From Lingula anatina (lineage: Eukaryota; Brachiopoda; Lingulata; Lingulida; Lingulidae), in NCBI RefSeq assembly GCF_001039355.2, contig NW_019775517.1, forward strand, positions 250,240 through 314,239: a stretch of 64,000 bases of DNA, written 5' to 3'. The notes beneath the pieces were generated by a model that had not been told where the DNA came from, ran no database searches, and worked only from the letters and a program-made list of their open reading frames with translations. A program made the translations under genes and the position numbers. Position 1 is the first letter of the stretch. Each line of letters starts with the position of its first letter. Positions 60,452 through 64,000 of this stretch are shown in pieces.

Positions 60452-62660
60452 CTAAATAACAAGTCCGCTGAAGAAATTGTCGGGCAGTCTCGGTGTTCTG
60501 GTACCCAGACTCAAGCTGTACGCCTTTCTCATAATGGTGCGAGTCTCGGCAAACGAATCCGCTCTAAATATGCAGTCGCGATTTGCAATTTGTTTCACCT
60601 CGGACCATTTAACGGACGAACCTACGCCCATCACACACACGGTGGCACCTGCATCAAAATAAAAAAAAAATAGAAAAATATAAAATCATTAGATATACAC
60701 TGAATGAAATGCAAATAGTAAAATCAAATGACTATAGCTATTTTTCCCTAAATGCCCTTTTCATCCACGTAAATTACAATTTAATAATACTTTTTCCAGA
60801 TTATGCATATATTCTCTCGTACTTCCCAGAATTGATATTCCTTTTTAAAGCTTTTAGTTTCGGCAAGCATGAGAGAATATGTGTATTAAGTAGTTTGAGC
60901 AGTTTATTTGTACAACGTAGCGCATTTTACAGTATAATGAATAAATGAAATGAAAGTCAAGGCTTGCACCTACCCATCGCTCGAAGTTGATCAGCCGGTA
61001 TCTTGGGGTTCCCGCCAGAATTGGAATAGCCATCAGTAATTAGCCATACCAATTTCACGTTGCCAGAGCGGCCGTTAACTTGTAATTCTGTCTTAGCTTT
61101 AGACAGGGCAGGTCCAGTTGCCGTGCGTCCACCTTAAAACATATCATTAAAAAGTATTATAAGTTTAAGAAGTATTATAAGAAGGGAATTAATGTAACAG
61201 TCATACCATTTGAAAAGTAAAAAAGAAACAAAACAAACCGTAAGTTAAATCTCATATTAATCTAAGTTGTCAAAGAAGGAACTATTTCTCGTTAGCCATT
61301 AAAAATAAAATTTACTCAATAAATAGGGGACATTGAAAATAAGAGAATAAATTGATAAATCATAGTATTACACCTACTATAAATTGTACAAAATAACATT
61401 GATCATAGCTAAAATATTATAAATCTTAACAGTTGTACCATTGTCGAATTTCACTTGTCGAATCCTTCTATTGATCGCTGAGGGAGTGCTATACGTATGT
61501 AATCTAAATTCAAAGTGAGCTGACACGGAGTACTCTATCAGGGCCACTCGTGATTTACGATATCCAATAGGTGCTTTGTTATGGATGTAGTCAACAAGTA
61601 TCTGAAACAATGACGAAACGGGCTCAAAATCCAAGCTTCTGAACTCTTATACATGAAAGACTAAATTGTATTTCACTATATAAGGAATATCTAAGTAGGA
61701 ATAAAAATGAATACATGTACACTGTAAAAACAGGGTTTAGCATTTAAATACATACAACACAAGTAAGGCACCTATACGCATTTAGAAATATGCGTAAAAG
61801 CTAAGCACGTATAGCTTTTCAAGCGTTTCACAGACGAAAAAGCTAGACACGTTGGCTGTGTTACACGTTTAGCTATGTGTTTAGCTTCACCGGCATATGA
61901 TTCTAGCATTTGAAATGTTTGTCTTTGACGGACGGCTGCCTTTTAAAAATATACATGTCTATATCAGTGGAATATTTTGCCATATATTTACACAACAAAA
62001 ACATCATTAATTTAGTTTCTATTAATATGAATATTAAGGCATAGGTTGTGGATGTTCTATTTAAGTTAAAATAAAATTAAGAGCAGTAATTTCACTTTAG
62101 AATAAAATACCGGTTATTATCATCATTTTTATTATAATTACTATTTTTCTGAATTCATTACCTGCGCTGCTTGTTTCTCGTATTCAAAGTACCTCTCCTT
62201 TACGCTTCCACTGCTGTCTAACAACATCACAAAGTCAATCTTGGGCTTAACCATCCGAGCGGATTTACTGAACGCAGACAATGACTTGAACCTGGGAGCC
62301 AGGAGACTGGATAGTTTGTTATTAATTGCAGAAGCCATTGAATTTACATTCACCGCCGCTGAAACTGTTAAAAATACATTTTAATCAATCGAGAATTCTA
62401 GTGTAAATTTGCTCTAACCCCATTGTTGCACTAAGTAATGCAGACAGGAAATTTGGTAGCTTGAAAGTTTGAAGTTTTTTGTTGATGATTTTTTTTCTGA
62501 GAACGCAAAGAAATGGTAAGCACAGAAAAATTTTCACAGATAGAAATTATTTTCAATATATCCTGTGACTATTTACTGTTAAAAGAAGTAAAACGATAAA
62601 CTAACCTTCTTCATAACCAATTAAGAACAAACCAAATGCAAACAGTGCCACCAGCTGCAT
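60452..62660 (-). CDS. vWA-F: secreted vWA protein, inverted member
   Basis: Five minus-strand exons (62660-62606, 62358-62162, 61601-61439, 61132-60974, 60648-60452; phases 1, 0, 1, 1) encode 256 residues. Signal peptide MQLVALFAFGLFLIGYEE. Like vWA-E it lacks the CX8C pair (FKSLSAFSKSARMVKPKIDF). DSSGS, RTATGPAL and LITDGYSN keep the metal site. Exon 3 is the most divergent of the family (YRKSRVALIEYSV, FRLHTYSTPSAINRRI). Ends DNFFSGLVI. Convergent with vWA-E; an inversion after duplication from an E-like ancestor is the simple explanation. Confidence 0.87.
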
Positions 62661-62738
62661 CTTGAATTCAGTAAATAGCTCTAGGTCCTATACGCTCTAC
62701 GTAACTAAACCGAGCAGTTACATATGTTCACAGCTCTC

Positions 62739-62744
62739 TTTATA
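62739..62744 (-). promoter_or_regulatory. TATA box of vWA-F
   Basis: TATAAA on the minus strand, about 80 nt before the ATG at 62660. Confidence 0.65.
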
Positions 62745-62779
62745 GTACTTCGTTAACCAGCTGTGAACGATCCAAGAGG

Positions 62780-63966
62780 GGTGCGCTCAGTGTAAACACA
62801 CCCCTCTCCGTCTAAGGGTGCTTTCCCAGAGATTTAGATCGATCTAAAGATTAAGATTTAGATCGACCTAACTCCCTGGGGGTTCACGCTAAATTGCAGT
62901 CAGCCGAGCGGGCACCATAGTTAATTACCCCCTTACAGCTTTTAGTAGGCGGGACAGACGCTTAAGCCGGCCAAGCTGACAGTAATCTAGTGAGACTCCC
63001 CACAGGGATAGATCGATCTAAAATGCATGTATATACACTGAAAAAATATTATTGTAAAATGATTTAATTAAGATTTTGTTAAGTTTTGGCTTCTTTGTAT
63101 ACCGGCGCACCAAAACAACAACTGAAACGTCCGCGTTAACTGAAAGTGACCAAATGTCAATCTTTTCAGTACCTTGGACAATGGTGGCCGACTGTTGTAG
63201 TCAGTGGGGCCGAAGATTTAACTTGGTCCACAGCCCCACCCGGGTACACGTGGATAAATTATTTTCAAAATAAACAGAGACAGACAGGTGGGTTAATCAC
63301 AGTCTTCCTGGAAAGTTAGTAGACAACTTGCCCTTGATCAAGATTACGCAAACGAATACGATCCCATCTCCCTTATCACTGAAAACCTTAACCTGTCCCA
63401 TGGAATTCATTTAATATGAGAATAATAAACAGAGTTATCAAATTATCCACGTCCCAATACAAAGCATTACTTTAATAGAAAGAAAGTCAGGGAATGTTTT
63501 TTCCCCGCCCAGGCTTAAGTTAGAGAAAGAAAAACCATTACCAAAAAGGAATGTGCTTAGGATTGAGTGCTGATACGTGGGGAAGTTGTAAGAGACCTCT
63601 TCAAACATAGTAATGGACATAATGTCAGGCAGACCAGTGGCCACTTAGATAATAGAGCAATTAGACCAGATTGTAAAGGTGGAGAGTGATTTCAATTGAC
63701 TATAGATCAATATTTTATTCATATTCCTTTCACTGAATCAAAACCTCCATGGAATCATGTCCATTGTTTAAAATGTTGTAAATCGCTCATTTTTATCGTT
63801 TTCAACAATCTCAAGAATAGTAAAACGTCTTCCCGGGTTAAAAACGGATGTACATATACTGGTAAACCCCCCTGTCACCGATTTGCTTTCACACCAAGAC
63901 ACAGGATAACATGCATACGGAAGTCTGCGCACATTCATGAACGTTCACTTACACACGTTCTGTAAC

Positions 63967-64000
<34 letters not shown>
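62780..64000. other. Region upstream of vWA-F
   Basis: No gene is recognised. About 62830-63025 carries three copies of a TAGATCGATCTAAA-type palindrome and may be a small transposon remnant. The window ends in a (GA)n run (63967-64000). Confidence 0.45.

Overview
This is eukaryotic DNA from an invertebrate animal. It is AT-rich, with GT-AG introns, many microsatellites, several families of small DNA transposons and signs of high polymorphism. BRCA2, a HEPN/CARD/NACHT/LRR innate-immune gene and a secreted vWA-domain family together suggest a marine bilaterian such as a mollusc or another lophotrochozoan, or an invertebrate deuterostome. The sequence alone does not settle the phylum. All gene models below are read by eye from ORFs, splice signals and remembered family motifs; no search was run.

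Region 1 (about 0.3-30 kb, minus strand) is BRCA2. I can follow 22 coding exons with matching splice phases, from the start codon and PALB2-binding motif (about 27-28 kb), through an expanded BRC-repeat exon (15.7-20.4 kb) and PhePP-type motifs, to the DNA-binding domain (helical domain, OB1, OB2 with tower, start of OB3). The C-terminus lies beyond the left edge. The in-window coding sequence is 11,263 nt, already longer than all of human BRCA2. The first coding exon is present twice (about 28.0 and 29.5 kb).

Region 2 (5.5-10.5 kb, plus strand) is a complete four-exon gene for a 1,194-residue NLR-like protein: DZIP3-type HEPN, CARD, NACHT, LRR. It lies entirely inside one 7.8-kb intron of BRCA2, in antisense orientation.

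Region 3 (31.9-62.8 kb) is a cluster of five intact genes, here called vWA-B to vWA-F, plus a partial copy, vWA-A. Each encodes a small (about 255-268 aa) secreted protein made of a signal peptide and one von Willebrand factor A domain. All have five exons with the same phases (1,0,1,1), a TATA box 68-83 nt before the ATG and a conserved C-terminal FSGL-like tail. B, C, D and E run on the plus strand; F is inverted and converges on E. C and D are recent tandem duplicates that carry their flanks. vWA-A lies in a 2.7-kb near-perfect repeat of the 5' half of vWA-B, joined to it at a single N, and may be an uncollapsed allele.

Mobile DNA fills several introns: a decayed Tc1/mariner transposase interrupted by a TIR element (vWA-C intron 3), a long-TIR foldback element with a MITE inside it (vWA-E intron 3), a LINE 3' fragment (vWA-B intron 2) and a hAT-like MITE family with 8-bp target duplications (three copies).

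The strongest leads are the NLR gene nested in BRCA2, the two-block BRC expansion, and the vWA family, with one member that has lost a metal-site aspartate and two classes that differ in a cysteine pair.
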